DNA of 64,000 nt from Aplysia californica. Its lineage: Eukaryota > Mollusca > Gastropoda > Aplysiida > Aplysiidae. The stretch is taken from assembly GCF_000002075.1 (NCBI RefSeq), contig NW_004797351.1:1139199-1203198 (forward strand). Direction: 5' to 3'. Position 1 is the stretch's first letter; every line of letters starts with the position of its first letter. This document shows, in pieces, positions 1 to 36,548 of the stretch. A program made the position numbers and the translations under genes. Below the pieces are notes generated by a model that was not told where the DNA came from, did no database searches, and was given only the letters and a program-made list of their open reading frames with translations.

Positions 1-1736
1 ATACCCCTGTACTAGTAGGAACAAGTCTGTTTTATTTCTCCTTCAGTGAATAAAAGAACAAGAGATCATGACATTTTAGTGATTTTTGTAAGTTACTATG
101 ACAACTTTGTCCATTTAAGAATATGTAACCAGTTTCATTAAAAAAAATATAAACTATGTACCAAAGTTTTTAAAAAGCACAGAAAACGAAGGTAGCCAAC
201 CTGAGATCGGAACTAGCTAGATTAGATCTAATAGGGCCTACCCCCAGAGTTATCTGCCTAGTAACTCTAGTAGTAGTAGCGTAAATCTATGTCTAATTGG
301 TCTACTGAGGGTAATCTGCCATTTACCAAAAAAAAAAAAAGAAAAGAAAAAAAAGAAGTTTCATGCCGAGATCTAGATAATAATAATGTTTTACTAGATC
401 GTCTGTCGTGGAAAGCTGGACAATAATAAACGGGAGGTATGGAATAAACTAAACATTTGTAAGGGGGGTGGGGCGCTTATATATAATAGGCTCTTATAAT
501 CTCGGCTATTTCATTGTTCTCGTTGTTTTCTCTTGTTCTGTGCCGTGCCTGATTGTCTTGGCAATCCTTCGCTTATAATCAATGCGCTCTTACCACTTTG
601 ATCTATATTCGAACTGTGTCACAATACTGTTGGCAAGAGGTCTTCATACGGCTTGCTCTGAAAATTACATTTCAACATTGGTTAATATCTATATTTGAGA
701 GTAGTCTTATTGTAAGAGTAAGAGGTGGCCTTGAGTTTACGCGTACACTTCCTCTCAAGGGCACTTCTGCAGAAAGCACCTTATTCACTTGCAGTTTGCA
801 GCAGTTCTTTCCCCCTTAGTTTAGCTTGTTGGCCAAATAATGCATTGTTGTGTATAGCTTTTATTTCGTTATTACTGGTTAAAAAAAAACAAAAAACCAA
901 ACACGTATAGCGTAGCTGAGATTCTGTTATTAGGTGGTGCATTTTCATAATTCTTTTTGGGAAATTGATCACTGAACTTTTTTTTTCCCTGGCAGTATCT
1001 CCCTACTTCCGTTTTGGGTTGCACTGACAATTCGCAATTCGCAATTCGCAACAAACAATTAGGTTAATCCTGGGATGCCCAATTCCTCCTCCTTTTAGCC
1101 TTAGGTTAGGCCTCGCCCCTTGTCAAGACGATGTTGATGTTGCGCTTTGAATTTGATTGAGAACCGAGGGCCGAAGCTGAAGTCAAAGCTCTTTTTGCAT
1201 TCAACAAGACAGGCTGAAATGAATTTCGCATACATTATATTTTGAGGCAAGTTGAGACGATTATGAGTTTGATTTTAAACTTTGAAAAATGACTGTTTTC
1301 TGCGAATTTCAAGTTTTCTTTATTTATGGCAAGATTTAGTAGATTCTAGATATCTAGAATCTAAATCTAGATCTAGATCTAGATCTAGATCTAGATCTAA
1401 CAGACACTCTGAGTCAACAAATTCCACCAAAGTGCAAACTTGAAAAGGGGGGGGGGGGGGGGGAGCAGTGAATTTTTTTGGTGCACTTCTTTGTTAAGGA
1501 CAAAACAGTGATGAGCTAATATCTAGATTAGCTAGATCTAGACTCTACTTGGTTCGCTCCATAATTCTCTTGTTTGTAGTTTCAAGTTTCAAGTTTAGAC
1601 TATTGGCATTCCTAGATTATTTGTAAAAAGACCACGCTTGAATCTGCTCTAACGACCACCTGTCCAATATGACCACCGGTACAAATTATCATATTATGTC
1701 CTTCTTCTCTCCCCCCCCCCCCTCCATATATTTTTT
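1..1736. other. Non-coding flank with simple repeats
   Basis: No gene can be supported here; the open frames are short and unlike any known protein. The stretch is AT-rich, with scattered TAGATC/CTAGAT motifs, a run of 18 or more G near 1446-1463 and a run of C near 1711-1722. Positions 1623-1690 contain a 'gaccacctgtc ... gaccacc' segment that recurs near 6170-6545, 57590-57720 and 59290-59470. It seems to be the left half of an old dispersed repeat that the LINE to the right has split. Confidence 0.6.
1341..1399. repeat. Palindrome followed by (AGATCT)n
   Basis: Positions 1341-1362 are a perfect 22-nt palindrome centred on GATATC. It is followed by about six copies of the self-complementary hexamer AGATCT. 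The whole block can fold on itself. The same hexamer recurs singly or in pairs across the window (about 3000 bases from each end and in introns), so it is an abundant motif in this genome. Confidence 0.85.
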
Positions 1737-1746
1737 CTATTGACTT

Positions 1747-4700
1747 ACTTACTTGTTTACTTGTCTTACTTGTCCACTGTGTTGGGGTCACTGCAGTCGG
1801 AACATGTCCATCTCTGCTCTTCCCCCCCCTCTTCAGGATCCATCCCAGAGTCTGTCTACTTATAGTATAGTCTCCATCATAATCTGGTTGGAGATCCGTC
1901 GGACTGGTCCGCATAGATGGCTGTGTTTACCCTCTCCTCTTTGGATCCCCTTCTACTTCAATCTACCTAGAGTGTGGGAACCGCTATCCGCCGTATTCTT
2001 CCTCAAATTTTCCCTTACAGCGGTTAGGACAGTTGGTGGGTCCAGTGTCAAATTCCCTCCCACTTTTGCTTCTCCAGCCAGCGTGTCTGTTCTCTCGTTG
2101 CCGGTTACCCCCGCGTGAAGATCCAGGCCACTCTTTCCAGGCTGCACTCCCTGATCGTAGCCTTCCAGTCCACGTACAGCATCCCTTTCTGTACCTTCTG
2201 TAGTGTGCTCATTGAGTCAGTAATGATTACTGCTCGCTGATGGCTTGTGTTCTTGATCCAGTGTAGAGCTTCACTTTAATAGCTTTTATCTCCATACACA
2301 TACTTGATGTTGTCAGTGCGGCTGCTCCACTTTGCTCTTTCACTACTACCCCATCAACTCTGACACTCAAGGCCCAGCCCTATTTGACTCCTCTGTTGAC
2401 TGATCCATCCTTGAAGATCAGAGCATCTCCATGTTAGCTATATGCTCTTCTATCAGGGTTTCAATTTCAGCGTTTGTAGCTCCAAGTGGCCAGTTGCGAC
2501 ATTCTCTACCCAATGTTGCCTTCCCTATTGTGTACTCTCCGAGCGCATCTTCGACCACAACTCAATCCCTGCCTCTCCTGATGTCTTGTATCTAGCAGCA
2601 CTCGTTGATGGTGTTCGTGGCTGGAGTCATCCATTCTCTGCCCCTCTTTAGCCTTGATGTCATCTGCCGTCCCACTTTCTTATGTAGAGGGTTTGTCTCG
2701 TCTGCGCTGACTCGCAGAAAGGCTTGGACTTGTGCCAGTTTGTGCCTCTCGTCTGCACATGGGAAGTCTAGGAAGTATTTCATTGCTTCAGTAGAGGTAT
2801 CTCGTGTGCATCCCGGGATTGCCCTCATTCCTTCATTTTGTAACATCTCGGGTCGTTGCAGTTGCGCCTTTGATAGGGTCAAGAGTCCGAGCCCGTACTC
2901 TACGACAGAGAGTACCAGTGTCGGGTAGAGGATGACAATGATTTTCTAGCTCATCTTAGCTCTGGCCACCATCTTAAGGGCTGTTAGGCCTTTTCTCGCT
3001 CTGAAGCTTGTTCTCGTTATGTGATATTTGCCAGAGAGGGTGCGATCAAACATGATGCCCAAGTACTTCAGTGTGGGTTCCCTCTTCAGCATTTTGCCTC
3101 CCATCGAGATACTTGGCATGTCATCGTGCACTGCATGGTTATTCAGTGTACACCACAGTACACAGGATTTGTCTGGGGAAGTTTCCCGTTGTACGTCTCA
3201 CACCACTGTTCAAGTCTGTCGAGTTCTTCCTGTACTCTCTCCGCTGTAACCTGGCGGTTCTTGCCCTGCCTGTACACCAGCACATCATCATCAAGACTGA
3301 GTGCACGTCCGGGCCCCTCCAGCTGGTTGGAAGTTATCCCTATTGTATAAACGTTGAACAGAACTGGCGAGGGTGCAGATCCCTGTGGTAAGCCTGATGT
3401 GATCTCGGTAGGTTGCGAAGCCCAGCAACCAAGACGTAGTGCTTCCTTTCGTTTAAGCAGCGCTGCCCCAATCCATTGTACTAAATGTGGATCTACCCTC
3501 AGGTTGACTAGAGTCCTCATGGGGGTGTCGTACTGAACTCGGTTGTAGGCATCTTCCAGGTCAAGTGTTGCTAACTGAGTTTCTTCCCCCCGCTCTAAGC
3601 CATCATATACGTCGGATGCAAGAGTGGCAGCATTCATCCATGTGATCTTTCCTCTTCTATAGCTGCCCAGTTCCGGCGGTAGGACGTTCTTTTCCTCCAG
3701 CTCTATTGCCAATCTGCGTGCCATGATTTTCCCCAGCAGCTTCCCGACGGTATTTTGCATGGTCACTATGCGATATGAGGCAATCTTGCTTGGGTCCTTG
3801 TCTGGCTTAGGAACTGGGGACAGGTGACTGTCCAGCCAGTCTTCTGGTATCTCCCCAGCCCACAGGCTTTCGTTTAGCCTCTCGGCTAGTGCCATTGTCT
3901 GTCCTTCCTCCATGTTCCTCATGTGGCTATAACGTACTCCGTCAGGACCAGGAGAAGTGTTGGATGCTTCCTGGATATATTTATGTAACATTTCGTGTGT
4001 CACAAATTGTAGGCAGGGTTCATCTTTGTAGTCCTGTTGGATCCTGTTGAGCAGCTGTTTTCTCTTGTCCTCATCTTCCCTGTCAGTTTTTTTAGGTATC
4101 TCCTAAACAGAGCACGGCCTTTTTCTTCATCAGTGCGCATCCACATATCATCCTCTCGTTGGAAATCAGGGATAGCTTGTTTGCTCTTCCTATTAGTCAT
4201 GCACCTGTAGAAGTTCCAGAACTGATACAGGGCCCTGTCACTGTTCACGCCCCGGCAGAAGTTGTCATATGCTAGGTCCTTGGCTTTTTTTGCTGCCTCA
4301 TCGAATCTGAGATCTGCTAGCTTTTTCTCAGCTTCCAACTGCACGTTCGATCTGTCCCTCTCGTGTCTTCTCAGCACCAGGCATTTGATCTTCCACAATG
4401 CCTCAGTCTCTTCATTCCACCAGGGTGGCTGCTGTGCCACTACAATATGCTGTACTCTGGGTGGCCTGGAGCTCTTTCGCAGTACACTGATGGGGTCGTT
4501 CCCTTCCGTGGGGTAGAAGAAGACTCGTTTCTGTCTTTGATGGCTTCTGCCTCCTCGCTTTACAAACACTGTGCATGGGATATGATCGCTGCTATAGTTG
4601 TGTAATACTCTCCATGTACAGTCTGTTGTTAGGTCTACCGAGACGAGTGCAAGGTCTATAGCACTGTCGAAGTCCCCATCTCTTGTGGCTAGTCTGGTCA

Positions 4701-5986
4701 TGCTGCCATTGTTGATGCAGGTGAGGTCACATCTGTCCAGGGCATTTTCCAGTCTCGTCCCTTGGGGGTTTATCACTGTGTTTCCCCAATCACTCCTTCG
4801 CGCGTTGAACTCGCCTCAACAGATTGTTTTTCCATGTAGTTTTTCCTCCATCTCGCCAAGTTTGGCCCTCTCTTTCTCAGTGACTGTCCCGTTGCACGCG
4901 TAGACGTTGACAACATTTCTTACAGGCTGATCAGTGAGCTCCACTGCTAGAAGGTGTAGGTTTTCTGACACCCATCGACTCATATCCAATTCCTGATATC
5001 TGATTGCTGATCGTATCAGGGTGACCTGTCCATGCCCTTCCCCGTTGTAAAGAGTCTTTGCGAAGTCGGCAACATTGAAGTTCCTGTCACCTAGTCTGGT
5101 GTCTTGGAGGTATATGATGTCTGCTCCGTAACATAGGGTTTCAGTCACGAGCCCTCTCTGCTGCAGACTACGACAATTCCAGCAGAGAGTCCTGAGATTA
5201 CTCTTTCCCAACCGCTGACTCTTTAACTGTGTCTTTCTAGCTCCCGCCCTTCTCTTTCTCCACCTCCCACCCCTTTTTCCCAGTTTCCTTTTTGGTTTTA
5301 TTCCTGAAGAGAAGCTCGAGCAAGGAGCACGAACACCTTAGCTCCTGCGAGAACCCTGTTTATTAATATTAATTAGATCTTTCATTGTGGGTTTGCAAAA
5401 TACTGAGGAAGTATCCTCTCCATCTAGCAGAGCCTCATACTAGACAAGGGGCTGAGAACCAGAAGGTCCGTCCGCCTGGTGCCGCCCCGCTCGCACGCCA
5501 GACGGTCCTCGTTCGTGACTGTACTCCCCACAGCCATGCAGCTTCTAGGCACGAAGATGACACCGTAAGCTTAGGTCCATGTCCTCCACGGATACTTGTG
5601 GGTGCTGTCGACAGGTCGTGCTCCTGGATTCCACCCTCGACCTCCTTAGGCTTCGGGATTTTTAAAAATCTAGGTTGTCTCCTTTTGATAATTCGTATTC
5701 TGTTCCTGGACCGCGATGTCTAGGCTTAACAGGGTCACCCCGAGAAGGGGGAACAGCTTCAGAGTGCTCCACCACCCGAGTACCGTAACTTCTGACACCC
5801 TCGGTCTCCCGGTCGACCAACAAGCACGTGCACAGATCTCTCAAGACTGACTTTGAACTGACACCACTCTCAGGCTGGGAACAAAAGCCTCTGTCCAATT
5901 CTAAGGTACCACCCTACCAAATATGGAATACTGCACGGGTGGCCAAATTCCAGCCCGAGCGATCCTCGCTCACACAACACGTGTGA
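1747..5986 (-). mobile_element. I-group LINE, near full length
   Basis: This is a non-LTR retrotransposon read on the minus strand: about 775 bp of 5' region, then an APE-type endonuclease, reverse transcriptase, RNase H and a 3' tail built from AAGT/ACAAGT units. RNase H after the RT is the mark of the I superfamily (I, Ingi, Vingi and relatives). The 10-bp word CTATTGACTT occurs directly outside both ends (1737-1746 and 5987-5996) and is the likely target-site duplication. The copy is degenerate, with several stops and frame changes in ORF2. A second piece of the same family lies at about 24116-25013. Confidence 0.85.
1953..5211 (-). pseudogene. LINE ORF2: APE endonuclease-RT-RNase H, broken
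   Basis: The endonuclease starts at 5211 and shows NCRSL, LQDTRL, GEFNAR (family GDFNA) and SDHIP, in the usual order. An in-frame stop lies just before GEFNAR, and the frame reopens at about 4776-4000. The RT occupies 4003-3143, with a palm segment LATLDLEDAYNRV, the SGLPQGSAPSPVLFNVYT motif and SLDDD in place of the usual (F/Y)xDD catalytic box. The thumb continues in other frames at 3131-2946 (KYLGIMFDRTLSGKYH) and 2882-2592. RNase H remnants (DGSVNRGVK, then HAGVTGNERTDTLAG at 2118-2060) close the protein. No intact frame remains, so this copy cannot move by itself. No clear ORF1 is seen; a 78-aa frame at 5898-5662 may be its remnant. Confidence 0.85.
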
Positions 5987-6060
5987 CTATTGACTTTTAC
6001 TGACTTCTATTGACTTCTATTGCCTTCTATTGCCTTCTATTGACTATTGACTTCTTTAGA
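5985..6060 (+). repeat. TATTGACTTC minisatellite
   Basis: Six or seven imperfect copies of a 10-11 bp unit (TATTGACTTC, with TGCC variants) begin directly at the 5' edge of the LINE. The unit contains the LINE's presumed target duplication CTATTGACTT, so the array may have grown from it, or the LINE may have landed in an existing array. Confidence 0.7.
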
Positions 6061-6061
6061 C

Positions 6062-6668
6062 TTCATTGTGCTGAATAAGGGTGGGGTGGGGGTGGGGGGA
6101 CACTTTAAATTAAAGCTGTAGTGAGCTTTTTACATTTTGCATTGTTGTCAACAAATATAACACTGCGAAATAGACTATTGACTGTCTAAGACAACCATTT
6201 CATTTGACCAAAATGACAGCAGCCACTATATTTCATCATCAACCAACAGCCCCCAAAACTGTTCAAGATCACCCTTGGTGTTGCTGTAAATTATTGGTCT
6301 CTAATTCTAATGCTGTGGACAATCCGTCTGTCCCAAACCTGCCCCCCCCCCCCTTCCTTTCTCTAGAAGAACCAAAAAAAAAAATTAAAAAAAAATGGTC
6401 CGAACGCCAATCCAAAGCATACAACCATCACCAGTTGGGACCTGAGAAGGGAAAGTTTTTGTTTCCATTTTCATCTTACCTGCCTGAGAAGGTCACCTGT
6501 CTAATAATATGGTCACTTTTCCCCATGACAATGGGTGGTTGTGCTGAATGAGGTGGGGTGTGTGTGTGTGGGGGGGGGGGGGGGGGGGGGGCGGGGGTGA
6601 CACTTTAAAAAAATGCTGTAGTGAGCTTTTTACATTTTGCATTGTTGTCAACAAATGTAACACTGCAA
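6062..6668 (+). repeat. Local direct duplication upstream of gene 1
   Basis: Two stretches of about 110 bp (about 6062-6175 and 6542-6668) match closely. Each has 'gtgctgaat(a/g)agg', a G-rich run, 'gacacttta', then a shared 45-bp block ending in a 'caacaaat.taacactgc' segment. Between them is sequence with 'gtctaagacaacca'-type words found in other dispersed repeats here. The second copy ends about 110 bp before the start codon of gene 1. The G-run differs greatly in length between copies. Confidence 0.75.
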
Positions 6669-6778
6669 CTGCTTGGACAAGGCTTTTTTTGCAAAAAGTG
6701 TTTTTTAAAAATAAAAGTCATTGGCGAATTGTAATTATTGATTCCTTTTCGCTGTTTTTCTGTGCGGATAAGTTCAAG

Positions 6779-31979
<25,201 letters not shown>

Positions 31980-32490
31980 GCTAGACACAGAAAGGGCATT
32001 GCTATTTGAGAAGAGTTTTTCTTTTTTCTTTTAGCAGGATTATTTTTCGTTTCATCCTGATTGTTTTTGTGTGGTGACGCATGAGTGTTCAAGTTGTTGC
32101 AAGAGTGAACATTTGTGTATACAATGGATGTCCCTTAGGTTGGAGTTTGATAACAATGTTTTTGGACATGATAATGTGCTCATTGTGCAGTCTACTTTTT
32201 GCATACGGGTACAGCAGCTAAGTTTGTTGTTGGTACATCACTCTTGTAGAAATATAAATATGTGGTATTTTTGTTGAGAAAGAAGGTGGGATGAGTATCA
32301 CTGATCTCCCAGCCTCTACGAACAGACTTCAGGGTTTGTTCAGGGTTTGTGGAAACTGCTTTAGGCTTTAGGGAGTGCATGCCGGCCCATTACTAGTTTA
32401 GCTCTTTACCAAATCCATATTTATTTATTTCTCTATCATTTATATTGTTGTTTCATGATGATAATAAATTTAACTTTCATGAAGAATATT
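31980..32490 (+). other. Probable 3' UTR of gene 1
   Basis: About 0.5 kb of T-rich sequence follows the stop. AATAAA at 32463-32468 is the first canonical poly(A) signal after it, so cleavage near 32480-32490 is likely. A second signal lies near 32980. Confidence 0.5.
32463..32468 (+). promoter_or_regulatory. Poly(A) signal AATAAA for gene 1
   Basis: The first canonical AATAAA downstream of the stop codon, with T-rich sequence after it. Confidence 0.45.
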
Positions 32491-33112
32491 ATCATTCCTT
32501 TCATTTATAATCATTATTTCATTTTTTATGTTTGGTCTGTCCCTCCTTTTCTTTTCATGTGTTTTGGTTGTTAAAATCTTTACCAATGATATCTGAAATG
32601 CTGCATATTTGTTTACCACTGATTCAGTTTCCATGAAGTGGTATTTCTACTTACGACTAATGCTTTTCTTCCTATGGGAGACTTACAGGAAAACCCTGTT
32701 AATGCACGTTTCATATGCCAGAAAATTTCTTCTTGCTCAGCAGATTTCATGTGAACGGAAGTTGGAATGCATAGAATAAAGAAGGGGGTTGGGGGGGGGG
32801 GGGGGGGGGGGGGCTTTAGATTGGTATTTGAAATCCTTTTCAGACATCGTGAAACTTGTGTTAAATGGCTTCCTGTTAAAAAAAAGTCTACTATTTGTCT
32901 GGTTGTCACAGGAATGCTCATTACTCTAGGAATGTTATGCACAGACCAAAGTGATACATTTCTAAAGGTTAATGCTAAGTAATAAATGAATTGAAGTGGT
33001 ACAACTAGTTGTTTTTTATTTTTTGGCAGTGGGCCCTCGTTATCTTTGTCTTATCTTTTAATTCCATACAGGACTTTGTTTAACATGAACTTGTTCAACT
33101 CAAAATTCCTGT

Positions 33113-33855
33113 TATATAGTCCATGCCGGCTTTAAGCACGGTCATCGGGAGAAAGCATAAGTGTAGGCCCCTACTTAATGCCGAGGCGTGCTTGAGTGCA
33201 AAGTAAACATGATCCAGAGATTTTCATGTAGAACATTTCATTAATTATTTGCCTTTGTTCGTAACTCGTGGTCGTGCAAAAGTGTGTGCTGTCATTTTTA
33301 TCCGTCATGATAGTTTTTGTTTGTTTGTTTTGTTTTGTGGTCGAATGGGAAATGAAAACTTAATTTAGACAGCCAGTCACAATACAGCACACTAAGCCAA
33401 CACACTGCCTGTGCGTACCACTGCCCGCTGTGCCACATTCATACCACCGCCTTCTTCACACCTCGCGTGTGATACATAATCAGGATTAATGGAGAGCGGG
33501 GGGCAAAAAGGAGAAATCACAGCCAGCTTCCTTTTCTCGTCTCCCCGACTCTCTTTGCATTTTTTCCTTCTGTGTGTAGCTTTGCCGTGGGCAAGAGAGC
33601 CTATATCCACACGCGCGGCTGAGTGCATCTCTCTGCCTTCCTCTCCCCGCGTGCGCGTATGTGTGAGTGTGTCTCCATCACTTGTGTTCTTTGTATTTTT
33701 TTAACGCACTTACTGCTGCGGTAGAGACTGTTTGAACTTGGATGAGTCATCATGAAAGTATTGACAAAAATAAATACGGTAAGAGCCGTTTAGCGTGCTT
33801 GAGCCCGAAACGTCTTTTACGCCGACGAGTTTAAGCCGGCACGGACTGTATCATG
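33113..33855. mobile_element. Possible TIR element, ATAGTCC(A/G)TGCCGGCTT ends
   Basis: The left end reads ATATAGTCCATGCCGGCTTT. The right end, inverted, reads ATACAGTCCGTGCCGGCTTA. About 17 of 20 bases agree and similarity fades inward. The 740-bp interior has no recognisable protein. Either an old non-autonomous DNA transposon or two facing copies of a short repeat. Confidence 0.45.
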
Positions 33856-34640
33856 AAAGAATTTCAAATCCCCTTTTTAAAAAATTCCCCCTCTTTATTT
33901 TATGTATTGCAACTTCCCGTAACTCGACATCTACTTAACACAAAGAGATTCTCTGGTCCAGTGAAATTCGTGTTAGTAAGGTTTTAGTTTTACTGTATGT
34001 TTCTGCTAGGGCAGCCATACTGTTAACTCCGCTGGCTTTGAATTCCAGAGCTGCTTAAAAAAATTTTCAATTGAAATAATTACAAAACTTGACAAACGAA
34101 ATCCCATAGTGGTGTTGAAATTTTTTTTATATTTCTTTTTAAAAAAATCCCTTGCCCATCTAATTTATATGAGATTGACGCCATCTGATTAGTAGAAAAA
34201 AGTGTGTATGACAGTGTCCAATAGTGTATTACGTGCGTACTTAGTATGCCAAGTAACTGGTGCAGTCTATAGAGATTCCAGGACTATAGATTCACGTCAT
34301 TGGTCTGAGGGCAGTGGTGGTTTCAGAAATAATGGTGGTGATGAGTGATGATGTGGGATATTGCGTTTAAGTATTGTTACGCGTTGGTCTTATCTTCCTC
34401 TGCTCCAATGAGTCACGATCAGGGAAGTGGGCACCGTCTATCCCGTTCCCTAGTTGGGACCATCTTTACGGTCACCGTGAAGTTCCGCAATGGTGGGCAC
34501 AGTCTCTGCTAAGGTGATATTGTTAATGTTAGCCTATTTTTTGTATTTCCTATTTCTCATTATAATTCTTTCACTTTTGATCAAACGTGAGAAGCAAATT
34601 TAAATAATTAGTAAGTTGTTAAAGTTAAAGGCTAAGACTA
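33856..34640. other. Intergenic, nothing recognised
   Basis: AT-rich sequence without convincing open frames or repeat families. A short 'gtaactcgac...gtgttagtaag' stretch at 33910-33985 echoes words just left of the preceding TIR element. Confidence 0.5.
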
Positions 34641-34936
34641 AGAGCTGGCTTTTAGGGTGGGATATGAGCTATAACATAGAGCTGGTTTTTAGGCTGAGAT
34701 ATGAGCTATAACATAGAGCTGGCTTTTAGGCTGAGATATGAGCTATAACATAGAGCTGGCTTTTAGGGTGGGATATGAGCTATAACATAGGGCTGGCTTT
34801 TAGGCTGAGATATGAGCTATAACATAGAGCTGGCTTTTAGGCTGAGATATGAGCTATAACATAGAGCTGGCTTTTAGGGTGGGATATGAGCTATAACATA
34901 GAGCTGGCTCTTAGGCTGAGATATGAGCTTTAACAT
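34641..34936 (+). repeat. 37-bp minisatellite, 8 copies
   Basis: Eight units start 'agagctggcttttagg' and end 'gatatgagctataacat'. Two unit types (GGTGGGATATG and GCTGAGATATG) are interspersed, showing higher-order duplication of unit groups. Unit identity is above 90 percent. Confidence 0.95.
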
Positions 34937-35029
34937 AAAGACAAACAGGTAGTGGTTGTAGTATTGTGGATTGGCAAAAGATTATTTTAAACATTTACCT
35001 TCAGTCATGTTCGCAGAATAAATAAATGG

Positions 35030-35165
35030 AGTCCCTTCAAAATTAGAACAGGCAAGGGTCCCTGTGAAGTAACAAAAATTGTCACACAGTTGTACTGCAG
35101 TTTGAAGAACCAACAGTCGACTACCCCTGAGATCTAGCAGGGGGGGAACACAAATAAAAGAAATA
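35030..35165 (+). mobile_element. SINE family A 3' segment
   Basis: 'gcagtttgaagaaccaacagtcgactacccctgag...agcagggg' matches the last 90 bp of the SINE A copy at 39936-40445. The head is absent. Confidence 0.6.
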
Positions 35166-36361
35166 AACTAAACTGAAGCTGGTACTTGTAATATCATTTA
35201 TTCTGGGATTAAATGTATTCAAGATTATAAAATTGCATAATTATGTATTGTTTAAAAGCTGGAACAAAAACGGAAGAATATTGCACACCAAAATCTAGGT
35301 CTTTATGCATAAAGTATAAAAGCGAAAATAAAAAAGAAGAAAACAGATGTTTGAATAGCAAATAACAATACAGTCAAGAACATAATGTGAAGATGTGTTT
35401 ATGTACGACTAACAATTATACATGTTTTACTAACACATATCAGACCAGATCTTAGAAAAGCATGAATTATGAAACTTGTTTGACAGAAAAGTGGTCAAAC
35501 GATTACTGTCTGGCATAAAATTACTCAAAACTTGAAATAGACTAGTTTGATAAAGAAACTTTATAAAAGTAAAAGTAAAGTAAAGATGAAGAAACTTGTT
35601 TTCTTGAGAATTTCCATCTCTATGATTAACTACGTCTTCTCAATTACCTGTTAAATCTTCAACCTTCATATCTTATTTATCAAATACAATATTGTCTACA
35701 TTTTGCATTATAAAGCACTGAAGCATTTAGAAGGAATGGAAAGTTAATGCATAGTGAATGGAATTCTTGGAATCTGAGTGAGGAAAAACAATCCCACGGT
35801 ATTTTGTGTTTGGACAACATTAAAAATGGATTTCGGAAGCTCTTTCATGATTCTTGCACATAGTGGAACATAGTTCGATCATTTTGAGATACTTTAAGAA
35901 TGAAGACAGCTTTGTATTGCTTACAGGATAAAATACTGATATGTTAAGTCAATGGTAGAAATGTCTAAAATATCAGAAGCACCAAATCTAAAACGATTGC
36001 TGTGTACAAAATAACTTGACCTTTTCACACACCATTATGCCCAGCAACAATTCCATTTTCTCTGAGCCTGCCCTAGTCTGCCTCATACCTTCACAGGAAA
36101 CTCATCATTTTGGGAATCGCTCCAGGTGAAACAAGCAATTATGAAACTTTGCAGAATTGCCTGAAAAGATGTGTAAGATGAAGCGCAAAAGTGACAACTG
36201 TCGTGTGCAACGATGGGAAAAGTGAAAAAGTTGTATTTATTTTATGCACTGAGTCTTTTCCCGTATTTTTTTTCGCACATGGAAACTTTTGCTGTGGACT
36301 CAAACTCGAGTGAAAGAGATGCTAATAATTGACATTAGAAAAGTTGTATACGACTGAAGAT
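35166..36361. other. AT-rich intergenic, no gene seen
   Basis: No open frame of note on either strand. An inverted AATAAA (TTTATT near 35196) could end a minus-strand transcript, but nothing ties it to gene 2, whose stop lies 13 kb to the right. Confidence 0.5.
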
Positions 36362-36548
36362 TGTTTATGTTCCACGCCCCTATTGATACAGTTTAGATTG
36401 TTCAGATGGACTGTTTCAGCCTTCTTGTGGGGGCAGAACCGGATACAACATCCCAGTTGACACACTCCCGATAAAATACTTTTTCCATGTCAGATTGAAA
36501 CTCATGTCATTCGTCTAACCAACACGCAGGAGATACCAGTAAACGTTC
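36362..36548 (-). mobile_element. SINE family B
   Basis: Body words 'gcccctattgatacagttta', 'ggatacaacatcccag' and, at the right, the minus-strand tRNA-like head 'gattgaaactcatgtcattcgtctaacc'. Confidence 0.65.

Noticed and set aside
6204-6551. 115-codon frame upstream of gene 1
   Set aside because: Runs through poly-C, poly-A and a duplicated repeat; no domain; not needed for the signal-peptide start at 6779.
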